64,000 nucleotides of DNA from Mactra quadrangularis (lineage: Eukaryota > Mollusca > Bivalvia > Venerida > Mactridae), in assembly GCA_025267735.1 (NCBI GenBank), contig CM046298.1, forward strand, positions 29,581,866 through 29,645,865. The letters run 5' to 3'. This document shows positions 53,760 through 64,000 of the stretch, in pieces. Both the position numbers and the translations under genes were made by a program. Under the pieces are notes generated by a model that did no database searches, had not been told where the DNA came from, and was given only the letters and a program-made list of their open reading frames with translations. Within the stretch, counting starts at the first letter, position 1. Every line of letters begins with the position of its first letter.

Positions 53760-56700
53760 ATTTGTTTCAGCACTAGTCCAAAGAACAAAATCACACCATG
53801 GTAAGTCTATGATGCCCATTTCTCCTTGAACCTGGGATCTTTTCAAATTTTGACCACCTGCGGTCATTTCCAGGCAATATGTGGAATTACTTACTTTTAT
53901 TAACTCAGGGATTTCCATGAAATTAACAGGATGACCATTTACTGAAAAGGGACATTTGATTTCTAGGACACCTGTTTCTCCATTTTCAAAAACCCTCCCA
54001 TCAGAACTAGCCCCTAAAAATGAATGGCTATCACACAATGTCAAACCAGGTGATATTACTTCAATATTTAAACCTTGATGTGATTTAAATGAAATATAAT
54101 CTTTTCTGGCGGATTCTTCATTGTCAGTTCCCCCATCTAACAGCTGGTGGTAAGCAGTTATATCTGAAATTAACATAATATGTGAGCTAGTATTGTTTAA
54201 ATTGTAGGGTGTAACAATTTACGGTAAAAACTGTATTGCAATATATTGCAATACACATTGTTCTTTGTGCATAAATGCAAAGCATGAATTATTGCATATA
54301 CATCGTCTTAGTTGGATCAACATTGTACATAGATAATTGATTTTTCAAATGATATACACGTATTATGCAAATGTTTGAATAAGTTATATAACAGGTTTTG
54401 AATGGACTAGATAATTATTCTCCCACTTTATCAAAAATATTTCTAGTTTCTGAACACATTTTAACATTTATTCAAACATATAAATTTCAGACTCTGCTAA
54501 AAACACTCAGTATGGAACATTAGTATAAAAACTGGTTCAGAAAAAACGAACCAGCTAAAAACTGTAAGAAGTCGCATTGCAATAATAACCGGTATATCGG
54601 TTAACCATTACACCCCTATTAAATTGTAATTTAGAAGTATTTATATTTCCAATACAAAAAAAGTCTGTATTAAATATGAATGGCATATGTGCTGACTTTC
54701 AGTTGTATAAAGCTAACAATTCTACGCACTTTTCTTAAGTTATTGCACTAATCTTTGTTCTGGAATATTGTGTATTGCTTTCTTTATACCATTGAGTAAA
54801 TTATGTATACATGTTTTATGAATCAAACACAAGTTATTGTTTACAAATGAAATGTATCTAGTTTATAAAAACGCTTGTTGTTTTAATTATTTCCTAGTGC
54901 AAAACTAGGCTAAGTCAAGCTATACTAGTTTTGCACTAATATTTATTTAGTTGATAGGAAATAATATAGTGAAAAAGTAATACATACTAGACTTGAACTA
55001 GTTTTGTACAAACAATTATAAAAAATTTGACTTAGCATATTTCCTTTAAATTTGAATACCTTCATTAATGCTTGGAATATAATAAAATTATTTCGGGAGG
55101 TGAAGGGTTTTGTGACTAGCTTTAAGAATCTGTAAAAAAAACCAATTTTGGATAAAAATGGACTTAGATGAGCACCGATATACTTTGTGCACAACACATT
55201 TGTAGAAACCATCTGTCTTCTCATGTATATTACATTATAGACTATGACATTAACAATACCTTACCTGATTCTGGAAATAAACTTCTTAAAGACTGAAGCT
55301 TTTGTTGACTGCAATTAATATCCTTGTCCTTTGTCATTCTTTGATCAAACTTAATGACAGATTTTTCACACTGACTGTCTAACTGTAATCATAAAAAAGA
55401 CAGTTATTTGATATTTTGTAGCTAGTGCATCAATAAATTAATAATATGTTTCCATTAAATATTTACTGACATATATTTACAGCTTGCAATGGAAGAGGTT
55501 AAAGTGTACAAAAAATAAAAATGTATACATGTCAATGCAAGTTTTAAAATATCTAAAGTTGCAAGATTTACAGCAAGGATATACACTTCATGGCATCACG
55601 TAAGCATTATATGCATATTTCAATAGATCTTACCTGCATTGACCTGTCCAAACAAATATGATTATATCTTAGTGAAATGAAACAAAAAATAGCCTATTGA
55701 TAATGACATCAATATTATTCACAATTGAAATTTGTGTGAAGAATATTTATTAAAAAAAATTATTAATTTCATTGCATACTAAGCTGATATAGAATATTGG
55801 CTGTATGGATTATGTTGATGATACAATAAGAGCTGTGTTTCTAAGATGATATAGGGGATTCTTTAATAAATATTTACCTTTGGTTTTGCCATATTCATTT
55901 CACTTACAGGAACAGGTGTCTGTTTTTCAATATTCATTGGGACAATCCATTTGCATAGTTGAGATGTACTGCTTTCTACATGTAGTTCTTTCAATTTGTC
56001 TCGGTTGTTCAATCCTATTAACAGAGCTCCTATGTGACTGCATGTATGGGCTGAGCTAAAATGTAGAAATAATAACTTCACTCAATCATAGACCATGATA
56101 TGAAATATAAAAATTAACAATAAGAAATGTTTTAGTCAGAAATAGATTTTAATTTCATCTTCACCAAGGATGTCCACAATTTTGCAGTATGAAAAATGAC
56201 AAATAATCATCAATCTATATAACTGCATTTCCTCCAAAGCTTTGTAGGAAATATACAAGTTTTCGGACTGGATGGTCAGACTTGTGTACCAAGTTAATAC
56301 AAGTTTATGGACCAGGTGATGACCGTGATGTCACATTAAGTATAGAAGAATATGATAATGAGGTGAAATATACATATTTAGTCAAGTAATATATAACACT
56401 CTATTGTTCACTTTACAACTTCTATATTGGAATTGTTTACACAGCCTTCTATTTCATGTTGGTGGGATTTTGCATGTGAATAAATATTCATCAATTCACT
56501 AATTGGAATATTATTTTATCCTTGATTACACAAAAACATATGAATATTACCATATTGTTTTGACTAGACATTAAATTGTTATACATAAAAATAAAATGAT
56601 TATCAAATGGTAATTTTAATTATTTCTAAATATATCAATCAATACCTTTATTTGATGATATTGAAATATATCCATTATACTCTTCCATCAGTAGAATTTA

Positions 56701-57139
56701 ATGTTACCATACAAACTTGGACAAAAACACTTACCATGCAGTGTTTAACACTCTGGGGGGCTACTGCACTTTACCGGTACGTAGTAATTCAACGGAAGTA
56801 AAATATAACCCCAACCCTAACCCTAACCCTGTTTAAATAGAAAGGTAAGTGATCTTATTTTAATTTCATGATATTTCTGTCTTTTATCAGGGGCTGCCGC
56901 CCCCGAACCCCCGCTTTTAACGGTCACCTTCAGTACCGACTCAATGAAGATTGCAAAATGACGCATGCACAGTAGGGACGTACCGGTGAAGTGCATTCTA
57001 GCCCACTCTGGAAATCCCCAGCATCAAAATGTTTAACTGCCCGATCTAATCTTTTGAAATTTTCACTTTTGTCAAGCGAAATCATGTAATTGTACACAGA
57101 TGAAAATGATAAATTCAAATTACTAGGAATAGAAGCCAT
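53760..57139 (-). CDS. SWIM zinc-finger / YqaJ-like nuclease gene, incomplete
   Basis: Exons on the minus strand: 57139-56984 (ATG MASIPSNLNLSFSSVYNYMI ... KHFDAGDFQ; donor CCG|GTACGT), 56055-55878 (acceptor CATTTTAG; SAHTCSHIGALLIGL ... CKWIVPMN; donor AAG|GTAAAT), 55382-55265 (ATTACAG; donor TCAG|GTAAGG) and 54163 to about 53765 (TTTCAG). CSHIGALL is the C.H end of a SWIM zinc finger (CxCxnCxH). The last exon has SHSFLGASSDGRVFENGETG and VLEIKCPFS, the D and E-x-K catalytic core of YqaJ/lambda-exonuclease-type nucleases. Phases of the last three exons agree (0, 0, 1, 1). Exon 1 ends in phase 0 but the SWIM exon needs phase 2, so an exon carrying the CxC is unplaced. The N-terminal YqaJ segment is also absent; a matching piece is at 40979-41232. 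The 3' end runs into a repeat at 53750. Possibly a fragmenting gene or a member of a mobile-element-linked nuclease family. Confidence 0.65.
54180..55260 (-). other. Intron between the last two YqaJ-gene exons
   Basis: About 1.1 kb of AT-rich DNA. I searched by eye for the missing YqaJ N-terminal exon (W...TAS) on the minus strand and did not find it. Confidence 0.45.
56807..56830. repeat. Interstitial telomere-like repeat
   Basis: About three CCCTAA units (the metazoan TTAGGG telomere motif) in AACCCCAACCCTAACCCTAA then CCCTG. Very short. Confidence 0.6.
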
Positions 57140-57197
57140 AATTATATACAACAGAATTAAAAGACAGCAACTTGTTTTCTAGACTAGAGTGATGTTA

Positions 57198-57760
57198 CCT
57201 ATGCTCGGTCACTTTTATATCAAATTTGATTTGGTTAAACAGATGTCTAATAAATAAGGTAAAGTTCCTACGATGAAAGCATCTTTATGTTTGCTAACTT
57301 TCGTTTCCAAAAAAACAGGCGTCTATAGAACCTGGATGTTGGATAAAATCGGCGCGGAGCACCATAAGTAAAACATGGCATTTTTAGAATAATCAGACCA
57401 GTGCTCGGTCATCTTGTTTTTAAGTCAAATAGAAGTAAATATGTGAACATTTTGTTGTAAACGAGTAAATTATTGATTAAATATTATAGATTTAAGTAAA
57501 TAATGATATTTCTTGAAATATTTTACTAATAATTAGTTAATAAGATGGAGCTGTTAAAACACTATTTAATAGCGATAACAGCAGGTGCTATCCGCACCTT
57601 TCGTCTGCAAAAACAATCAATTGTCTAGATGATCATGATTTTGAGTTTTCCGTGAGTGTTTGACAGATGGCTCTAAAAAAGACACAAATCACGATGTTTC
57701 CATATTCATTTACTGAAATTTTGATGGGGTGACCGAGCATTGTAAGTGACCGAGCATAGG
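57198..57760. mobile_element. MITE with CCTATGCTCGGTCACTT ends
   Basis: The left end CCTATGCTCGGTCACTT and the inverted right end AAGTGACCGAGCATAGG are exact partners. Further GCTCGGTCA copies lie at about 57403 and, inverted, just inside the right end. 563 bp, no protein. It separates the SWIM/YqaJ first exon from the exon at 57807-57959. The target duplication is not clear. Confidence 0.75.
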
Positions 57761-57806
57761 CATGATAGGTAGTTGACTCTATGTCTTCAACTTGTGGAGT
57801 TAAAAC

Positions 57807-57959
57807 CTTTTCAGGCAACTGGCTGATTAAAATGTCAGAAATAATGTCGTCTTTTCTTTTATTAACGTCATTATTGAAATCAGATGATAATTTTTTAACG
57901 CTATCAACGGACAGCCGTTTTAAACTTTGGCGGTTTGACATACTTGACATATCTGCCAT
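57807..57959 (-). CDS. First coding exon of unrecognised gene behind an NRF1/ETS promoter
   Basis: The ATG at 57959 opens MADMSSMSNRQSLKRLSVDS, VKKLSSDFNNDVNKRKDDII, SDILISQLPEK: hydrophilic, basic, probably helical, with no known domain. A donor at GAAAAG|GTTTTA is possible. Otherwise the frame runs on into the MITE at 57760, which supports splicing before it. The exon lies 26 bp below an ETS/NRF1 promoter cluster. It might be a 5' exon of the SWIM/YqaJ gene (the phase-0 join to TCTAG|AAAACAAG upstream of 57139 stays open) or a separate gene. Confidence 0.5.
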
Positions 57960-57984
57960 CGTCAGGATAAACAACCGTTGACCT

Positions 57985-58009
57985 CCGGAAGTAGTTGTGC
58001 GCATGCGCA
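57985..58009 (-). promoter_or_regulatory. NRF1 and ETS sites, TATA-less promoter
   Basis: TGCGCATGCGCA (57998-58009) is a perfect palindromic NRF1-type site. CCGGAAGT (57985-57992) is an ETS core. Both lie 26-50 bp upstream of the ATG at 57959. This pairing is typical of TATA-less housekeeping promoters (family knowledge). Confidence 0.65.
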
Positions 58010-58029
58010 GGAGTTAGGCTAAACATCGT

Positions 58030-58860
58030 GGAACCATGCATACCGTCTTGTTTGATTGCTTCCTACAAAATACCGAAACAATTGGGTACATCAAATATGC
58101 TGTGCTTTTAATCCTTATTATGTTAGTAATTGATTAAAATCAGAAATATCCTTATAACCTCATAAAAATTCGATGTTGATCATATACCTTTCACCGTCGA
58201 CTGCATAATGCTACTGAGGATAATCACCGAAGTAATCCGGGAGTGCAGACAGCAAAATCCGAAAAATCCAAATTTCATGTTAAAGCAGAGTTACCGTTCG
58301 TAACAAAAGATAACATCCTTGTAATGGGCTCATGAAATGAATAACCTATATCGTTTTTTATAATTATTGAGACATTGGATTATTAGCATCCTGGAGCATG
58401 ATGTCAATGACAAAATACTTATATAATGCATAATTTGAAATTTATCTACGATTCTTCGATTGCTTAAGCTGCTGTATCATTAGTCTGGATAACCTGCCCC
58501 AAATCACTACTGTTTATGGGTCAGTCATAGAGCAATAATAAGAGGGGGCCCACCAGGGTATCTTCAGAACACGAAATTTTATTTTAATTTTCTTAATTTA
58601 CACGGCAATGGTTTATTTTGTAAGAGTTCGGTAATATACATTGTATAAGTCATTCGAAGTTGACTTTTCTTGATACACTTTTATTAAGAGATTAACCAAA
58701 AACCTTGCCTGCAAAGTAGACACATTTCGGGCGTTGAATATTTCTCGTTTGACATTCAGATACTTTAGTTATCATTAATGTAACCAAATGTCTGAAAATA
58801 ATATAATTCTTGTACTTTATGTTCTTTTGATTAAAACATAATTATTCTGCTTTCTCTGGT
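58030..58860. other. Intergenic DNA, no gene seen
   Basis: No exon or repeat recognised. Confidence 0.4.
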
Positions 58861-58865
58861 GCATG

Positions 58866-59200
58866 TAAATTGTTGGTTAAGAGTTTTAGTAAAGATTTTT
58901 ATAAAGAAGTCTAAGGCATCATCAGGATCATCAAAAGTATCTAAAACAGACCAAGATTGATATTGGAGATCTTGCCTAAAGCTATTAAAATGTTTTTAAG
59001 ATCTATATTTGATGGTATTATGAAATGGGTCTTTGTCCACCTTATTGTCAATTTTACGTGTTATACAAACAGGAAAATGGTCACTAATAGATAAAGATGG
59101 TATATTAACTTCAGCAATGTTACATGGTATATTAGTTTACAAATGATCACTTAAAGTCTCTGATGCAGGAGTTACGTGTGTTGGTTTATCAATTAATTGA
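58866..59200 (-). mobile_element. LINE endonuclease fragment (C-terminal part)
   Basis: Minus strand: NKPTHVTPASETLSDHL, then NIPSLSISDHFPVCITRK and RQDLQYQSWSVLD..DDPDDA, then FFIKIFTKTLN. The S-D-H-(F/Y)-P-V block is the C-terminal motif of the APE-type endonuclease of non-LTR retrotransposons. Stops interrupt the frame. Confidence 0.75.
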
Positions 59201-59456
59201 ACAATTGTCTATATATTAATATGTATATTACATGTTTGTATTGCCTATGGACAAATGTCTTTTTTGCAATAAAATTACGTCTATGTCTCATTTAACTTTA
59301 TTTCCAGTGACGGTCATTAAATTTCGGCAACAATATCAATACATGTATCAATAGAATGTTGTTTACAATGTGATGTACAGCCTGACCTGCATATTGTAAC
59401 CATCGGTTATGTCATATAGACAGAGAATCTAGACTCAGAACAACTGAGGAACTAAT

Positions 59457-59744
59457 TATTTATTTATTGGAGTTAACGCTGTATCAACACAATTAAGGTC
59501 ATTTTACGGCGTCCAGCGCACCTAACCTAGCTTTCCTGGACCATTGTCTATAACCAGTACTCACCTACCCTTCCACAAGGCCGGAAACTTCTCCATATTA
59601 TTAAATCAATGGAGGAAAATCGACATTATTGTCAAATTTTCATGGAAGGGTATGACCTCCCCGGGTGGGATTCGAACCCGCACCCCCTCGGGCACGAGAT
59701 TCCAAATCCCGGCGCGCTACCAACTGCGCTATCGACCCGGGTTA
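59457..59744 (-). repeat. SINE family I copy with near-perfect 15-bp TSD
   Basis: AACTGAGGAACTAAT (59442-59456) and AACTGAGTAACTAAT (59745-59759) flank it, one mismatch in 15. The full tRNA-like head is at the right (minus strand: TCGATAGCGCAGTTGGTAGC, GGGTTCGAATCCCACC). Confidence 0.9.
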
Positions 59745-59924
59745 AACTGAGTAACTAATATGATAACATCACGGAATAATATCAAGACTGGGTTGTGTAA
59801 CTTAATAACATGTTTGAATGCCGAGAGTCACTTATGCAGGTTAGACTGTATTATATATACTAAAGTGTTTAACATTTAATAGAAGCTATTGTATTAGTAG
59901 TACTATGATAAATACAAAGTCTTT

Positions 59925-60290
59925 TATATTATTATTATATTAATCCAAGCACAGTTTGATGTTGAGTTGTTCAGTAAATTGAAATTAAAGTCAACAAGTA
60001 GCAAAATTTCTTTATTAGTGTTGAAAGTCTTTTCCAGTGTTGAGTCAATTTCTTTTATCCAATTTGTAGTAGCTGATGGTGGTCTATAGATATATCCAAT
60101 GAGAAAAGGTTTTTGTTTTGACAATTTTACATCCATCCAGATTGCTTACAAAGTGTCCGTTTCAAGATGTTCTAGTCTTTTACAGTGCAGTTTAATTGAC
60201 TCAAGTCCATGAATACATCGTGATCGATCAGTTCTGTTTTTGACCGATAGCTTGTTAAGAGCGTTTTTAACTACTGTAAATGTACTGTAT
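59925..60290 (-). mobile_element. LINE endonuclease fragment (N-terminal part)
   Basis: Minus strand: KNRTDRSRCIHGLESIKLHC, KRLEHLETDTL, one stop, then WMDVKLSKQKPFLIGYIYRP, PS and LLLVDFNFNLL (G-D-F-N motif with the G changed to V). The order matches the endonuclease core of non-LTR ORF2. Probably the same insertion as 58866-59200, split by later DNA including the SINE. Confidence 0.8.
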
Positions 60291-60299
60291 CTGTATAAA

Positions 60300-60885
60300 T
60301 ATTTTTACTCAAACGTCAATTATCATTTGTTTCAGTCATTGCCATACATCTCCTTATACTTAGTGCTTATGGGTTAAGGTGGTGACTATTGTTAATATAA
60401 CCGACCCCAACCACCAAGTTTATTGTATTCATAAGAACAGATTAATAATTTTGATCTTTACATCTGCTCAGTCTAAGTCACAATTGTTTGGATTGCTAAG
60501 TTAGTAATTTTATAGGATTTGAATATTATTTTGCTCTTATGTAGATGGAACTTTTACTTTGACTTCAGGTAACAGGAAGTTAAATGGGATCCTTCTTAGC
60601 ACAATTCAGTGGCACTGTGGCTGTCATAGCACATCATCAGTTTGAATTGCTATTAATATATTACTGAAACAATTTGTGGATTCCATACCATAGATTTACT
60701 TAATACTTAAATTACAGTACATATATTTATTTGGGCGGACAAACAAATAAGAATTGCATGTTCCCACATACTGTTTAGTGTTTACAGAGGAACAATATAC
60801 ACCTTTAGATTATCCATAGTATAAAAAGGGTTTATTAGGATGTCAGGTCTTAGAGTTAAAGTTGAGTCTGTAAAGGTCATGGACA
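60300..60885. other. Intergenic DNA, no gene seen
   Basis: Nothing recognised. Confidence 0.4.
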
Positions 60886-60889
60886 AAAT

Positions 60890-61105
60890 CATTCCTAGTT
60901 CATGCATTAGTTTTGAGTTTGGTCATCAAATAATTTCTCCCTCCTACCACTGATTCTAAATCATGTAGGGCAGTTGTCAGTCACTGGCGAAAGTATGCAC
61001 TCAGTAGTTGGTTAACAGCTAAACTCAGAGATTTAGCCTTCCCAGGAACAGTGAGTAGGTGGGCTGACCGCCGTGATATAACCTATGATGTGTTGCTACT
61101 GCTTT
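60890..61105 (+). repeat. SINE family II copy (5'-truncated)
   Basis: AATAATTTCTCCCTCCTACC, ACTGATTCTAAATCATGTAG, GGCAGTTGTCAGTCACTGGC, GGTTAACAGCTAAACTCAGA and AACAGTGAGTAGGTGGGCTG. Confidence 0.75.
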
Positions 61106-61174
61106 CAACACAAGAAACAAACATTCAATACTCACATAATATGATCAATGCTTGTTCATCTAACTTAACTATAT

Positions 61175-61595
61175 TTATGGAAGTTAAAGCCAAATAAATA
61201 TTAACACATGCTCTGTACCATCGGTGACTTAGCAAATATATACTCTTACTGAGACTTGAACTCAGAACTCCTCATTACTTAAGATAAATCTCAAGTATGA
61301 GGTGTTTTACATTAAACTAAAAGAGTGTCATATCACTAGTCGTTGATGTTTGAGGAAAAACATGTTTATTTATCTACAATGGAAGAAATGATGATGAAAG
61401 TTGAAGCCAAATAAATGTCGAACACATCCTCAGTACCAGCTGTGACATAGCAAATATATACTCTTACCGAGACTTGAACTCAGAACTCCTCATTACTAAA
61501 GATAAATCTCAAATATGAGGTGTTTTACATTAAACTAAAAGAGTGTCATATTGCTAGTCTTTGATGTTTAAGGAAAACTAAGTATTCAATGAAAC
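61175..61595. repeat. Two tandem units of about 217 bp containing tRNA-like sequence
   Basis: AAGCCAAATAAAT, then GACTTGAACTCAGAACTCCT, GAGGTGTTTTACATTAAACT and AAAAGAGTGTCATAT occur in both units (first near 61185-61330, second near 61402-61555). GAGTTCAAGTCTC on the minus strand is B-box-like. Confidence 0.75.
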
Positions 61596-61923
61596 TTTAT
61601 TTGGAAAATCAAAGAATTCAATACAATTAGGATTGGGTACATACACAAATTATATCTATTTATAATTATTTATTCATAATTATAAAAATAGACATCGTGG
61701 TTCACTCCTTGTTTATCCAGACTTGTGACTGGCTTACATGATGCTAGTACATCATGTAAGGTCAAGTTACCCACGTTAAGCAGTAGTCGATGCAACCTGG
61801 GGTGGGCGAGTCGAACCGTGAGATCACGGCTCGTTCTCTTGAGCTGCATCGGTTTGGCACATGCACAGATACACTGCTCATAATGCCGATAACACTATGA
61901 ATAATGCACCTGATATGCAATAC

Positions 61924-61981
61924 CTGTCTGTGGTTTGCGGGCAACAAATTCACAGACCTCCATAGAGAGCGCTGCGACCAT
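61924..61981 (-). CDS. Weak candidate first exon
   Basis: The ATG at 61981 follows CCGGAA and opens MVAALSMEVCEFVARKPQT to a possible donor ACAG|GTATTG. A TATATAAC box lies about 75 bp upstream on the minus strand. The patch is less AT-rich than its surroundings. Family unrecognised and no second exon found. Confidence 0.25.
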
Positions 61982-62089
61982 TTCCGGAACCCGTGGTCTG
62001 ATCTCAATACAGAGTGGTAAGCATTTTACACATGTCAAACTAAAACTAAGAGGCGTTATATAGTTTGGGGGATGCAGTTCGGTCAAATT

Positions 62090-63225
62090 ACAAAAATTTT
62101 AATCTTAAAATTATTTAAACTTAAACTTAACTTTTAAAAATTAAATCAAACCTAACCATAATATTTTTTAAATGAATCAAATCAAACTTAACCATAAAAA
62201 TTTAAATGAATTAAATCCAACCTAACCATAAAATGTAACATGAATTTATTTTGCAATTAAAATGGAAAATGAAATTAATGAACTCAAACTAAACTTACAA
62301 ATAATTGTAGTTCAAAATTTAAAATATTAATATGAAAAATACAAGCAAGAAATATCTTTTAGTTTTTGGAATACAGGTACAAAAATTTAACTTGAAATAA
62401 ATTACTACTAAAACTAGCCATAAAATATTAAATGAATTAAGATTTATTATTTATTTATTTAATAATTACCACAGCAAAAACGTTTTAAACAAAAAAAAAG
62501 CAAAATCATATAATACATCAGAACATAAACAATGAAGTACAGTGCCACCAATCATAATCTTTACACCAGTAAAAATCTATTAGTAAAAATATATATAATC
62601 CCTTTCGAAAGTTACAATAAAATTATAATGATTTCAAAAACAAAATTGAAATATTAATTAATTGAATAAATGGTAACCAGCTATTTTAGTGTAAATATTT
62701 TGAATGGCACTGTATTTATGGCCTCCCTTCTCACCTTTTAGCCATTTGGAACTCCTCAGCCACTCACAACAAATGAACAATTATTTATTTAATGAGTGGT
62801 TGAAGTGTTCCAAATGACTAATAGCCATACCATCACACCTTTCTACTTTAATATACAACATATTGAACATGTTCTTTTAATATAGAGCTACCATTTGTAT
62901 TGTAAAAAATAAGAGTGGAAATAAGAATTTCATTATAAAAGGGAAATAAAATGTATATAAGGAAATAAGTACTCAAAACCTAACCATAATAATCTAAATG
63001 TATTAAAAGAGCTCAGTCAAAATGATTTAACGTGAACGGCATTGCAGGAATATTTTGCCACATGATTTATAAAAACATAAAAAATAAAGGTGCAAATATT
63101 TACTAAAAGATGCCCATTTGGTAAAAAAAAACTTAAATGAAATATATTCAGAGCAAATGAACTTTAGAAAACTTTAATAAGAAAATTTAATGAAACTGTC
63201 CTATACTTTATAATTACATTAGTGA
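62090..63225. other. AT-rich DNA, no gene seen
   Basis: 62100-62460 repeats TTAAATGAATTAAATCAAAC and CTAACCATAA-like text in a loose array. Otherwise nothing. Confidence 0.4.
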
Positions 63226-63431
63226 GAATACAATGCACTCTTATGGTAGTAAACGAAAGACTTACAAAAACACAGAACAATGCATAAAAGAATCAAAACA
63301 TTTGTCAAGTGTGAAATTAGATCTTTTTTTATTTCAACTTATGAGTCAGAAAACCATGTGGTTATATTTCCTGAGCTCATTGGGTGAAATAAAGGTTGAC
63401 CTTATACTAACATTGATATTCTCAAATATAA

Positions 63432-63665
63432 ACACACATGACACTAATGTCTAATAGTCTTAAAGATGAACACACTTGGCACTGATGTCTGATAGTCTTA
63501 AAGATAAACACACTTGGCACTGATGACTGAACACACTTGGAACTGATGTCTGATAGTCTTTAAGATGAACACACTTGGCACTGATGTCTGATAGTCTCAA
63601 AGATAAACACACTTGGCACTGATGTCGGAACACACTTGGCACTAATGTCTGATAGTCTTAAAATG
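63432..63665. repeat. Minisatellite, about 38-bp unit with a shorter variant
   Basis: The unit GAACACACTTGGCACTGATG then TCTGATAGTCTTAAAGAT recurs about five times. Truncated units (GATGACTGAACACACTTGG, GATGTCGGAACACACTTGG) are interspersed. Confidence 0.85.
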
Positions 63666-64000
63666 AACACCAATTGACAAGTATGTAAAGGAAATGCAGT
63701 GTTTCAGCTCTGGTTAAACATAGATGATGCCTAAAATATTGAAAACCTAGCTAGTTAATATAAAGCAAATTAAACATACATCAAAATAAAAGTGTTATAT
63801 CTGATAAAAACTTCATCTGGACCAGTCCCCCTTCCAGCCTAAATACTAACAGCAAACTTAAAACAACTCATACCAATAGAACACGGAAAATGGACATGAA
63901 ATGAATTTAAGCATTCTAAGTCAAAACTAGCAGATAGTAAATTACCCATACATGTTGAAAAGAAACTTGCTTGGAAAAACTTGACCTGGAAAGAAGTCCC

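Noticed and set aside
53145..53794. Minus frames such as YKISVAVFSATITCSSLIL repeated at 53.1 and 53.5 kb
   Set aside because: Identical translations of the hairpin-ended repeat copies.
55625..55650. Possible 10-nt microexon (GGACAG|GTCAATGCAG|GTAAGA) in the SWIM/YqaJ gene
   Set aside because: It would break the in-phase join between the 55878 and 55382 junctions.
61800..61862. Possible tRNA on the minus strand (pairing GATGCAG/TTGCATC and a GGTTCGACTC B-box)
   Set aside because: The spacing after the B-box is too long and total length too short for a tRNA, with no D-arm or anticodon arm. Likely a chance palindrome.
1..64000. CRISPR array, bacterial operon or phage content
   Set aside because: Tandem arrays lack spacer structure, and the window has spliced genes, SINEs and eukaryotic transposons.

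Overview
The window looks like animal nuclear DNA, most probably from a marine bivalve or a related mollusc (inference). It is AT-rich, has no operons or dense reading frames, and carries canonical GT-AG introns. It is crowded with tRNA-derived SINEs, short inverted-repeat transposons (MITEs), and relics of Harbinger, Tigger, mariner and non-LTR elements. Coding sequence is sparse. Most of the 60-100 codon open frames are chance frames or repeat translations.

Layout. 1-9 kb: AT-rich DNA, an inverted-repeat element enclosing a tRNA-like sequence (2.0-2.8 kb), a decayed Tigger/pogo transposon (5.59-6.80 kb), a MITE at 8.0 kb and a LINE scrap at 8.9 kb. 10.7-12.3 kb: the first two coding exons of an unrecognised minus-strand gene, with a TATA box and a CRE. 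13-20 kb: MITE fragments, a foldback palindrome, microsatellites, a mariner relic and a MULE-like element with a 9-bp target duplication. 20.3 kb: one well-spliced exon resembling a cation-channel pore/S6 segment. 22.0-28.6 kb: a PIF/Harbinger transposon, the best-resolved structure here. It has 3-bp TTA target duplications, matching ends, a four-exon MADF-type DNA-binding gene with one nonsense codon, a truncated transposase, three nested MITEs, and an 861-bp tandem duplication of its left end plus flank. 31.5-33.5 kb: a 2-kb inverted-repeat element. 34.9-36.6 kb: an exon carrying about 37 in-frame 21-bp repeats. 37.5-39.1 kb (minus): the main exon of a Mutator-like/DEDDh-exonuclease protein. 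40-45 kb: SINEs, an isolated YqaJ-type exon and a mariner relic. 45.7 kb: a 45-bp satellite. 53.7-58.0 kb (minus): a SWIM plus YqaJ-nuclease gene, and upstream of it a small exon behind an NRF1/ETS promoter. 58.9-63.7 kb: LINE endonuclease pieces split by a young SINE, tandem tRNA-like units and a 38-bp minisatellite.

How it fits together. The Harbinger element is a two-gene system (DNA-binding partner and transposase) caught in decay. The partner is nearly whole, the transposase catalytic core is gone, and the ends keep dense ACGG subterminal repeats, so it could at most be moved in trans. Two minus-strand loci encode nuclease-like proteins of the kind found as repeated gene families in mollusc genomes (DEDDh exonuclease and YqaJ/SWIM). 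A YqaJ N-terminal exon lies 13 kb away from the gene that appears to lack exactly that part. All splice junctions and protein families were assigned by eye.
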